From the NCBI GenBank assembly GCA_028288945.1, contig JAQGHH010000471.1, positions 1-5,133 of the forward strand: a stretch of DNA of 5,133 bases, read 5' to 3'. Shown here one piece after another: positions 5,065 to 5,133 of the stretch. How positions within the stretch are numbered: position 1 is the stretch's first letter; each line of letters begins with the position of its first letter. Under the pieces are notes generated by a model. That model was not told the origin of the DNA and did not search any database. It worked only from the letters and a program-made list of their open reading frames with translations. This DNA is from Phycisphaerales bacterium (GTDB lineage Bacteria > Planctomycetota > Phycisphaerae > Tepidisphaerales > Tepidisphaeraceae). The position numbers and the translations under genes are program-made.

Positions 5065-5133
5065 TTCGGCAGTCCCTTTCGTTTCTCATCCCCTGGACGA
5101 CGCAGGCGTGGCGAATACTACCTCAAAATACTG

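Overview
This GC-rich bacterial window carries five protein-coding genes, with no rRNA, tRNA, CRISPR array or transposase gene visible. The best guess at origin is a planctomycete or another member of the PVC group. Three clues support this, all recalled rather than searched: a small basic protein starting MSMDRSLK with an RNVLKRDERL motif, a secreted HELAH metallopeptidase of a type I associate with planctomycetes, and a free-standing RNA polymerase alpha-CTD-like protein. The short palindromic repeats scattered through the right half also suit a large planctomycete-style genome.

Layout. Positions 1-210 form a structured leader with no gene, including a GC hairpin just upstream of a strong Shine-Dalgarno. 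211-1698 (+) encodes an Amt/AmtB-type ammonium channel with a signal peptide and all pore residues, closed by a very strong intrinsic terminator (1738-1780). 1860-2204 (+) encodes a 114-residue protein joining a DnaJ-type four-cysteine zinc motif to an alpha-CTD-like helix-hairpin-helix domain; a weak promoter candidate lies between the terminator and its start. 2205-2360 is a convergent intergenic stretch holding most of a 38-bp palindrome, which also supplies the stop codon of the next gene. 2361-3551 (-) encodes a class I PLP aminotransferase whose reading frame contains an inverted repeat of 7-bp units near the catalytic lysine. 3552-3653 is intergenic and holds another inverted repeat. 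3654-4010 (-) encodes the small basic protein with a KGAAPA repeat tail. 4011-4278 is intergenic, with no confident feature. 4279-5064 (-) encodes an exported gluzincin-like metallopeptidase resembling the catalytic domain of anthrax lethal factor. 5065-5133 is its upstream region.

The genes do not form an obvious pathway. The ammonium channel and aminotransferase both touch nitrogen metabolism, but they are convergent and separated by the zinc/alpha-CTD gene, so no functional link is claimed. The three minus-strand genes are separated by 102 and 268 bp, so a tight operon is not evident. The most interesting items are the zinc-finger/alpha-CTD fusion, the lethal-factor-like peptidase, and three different palindromic repeats in and around the aminotransferase gene, one of them translated in frame.
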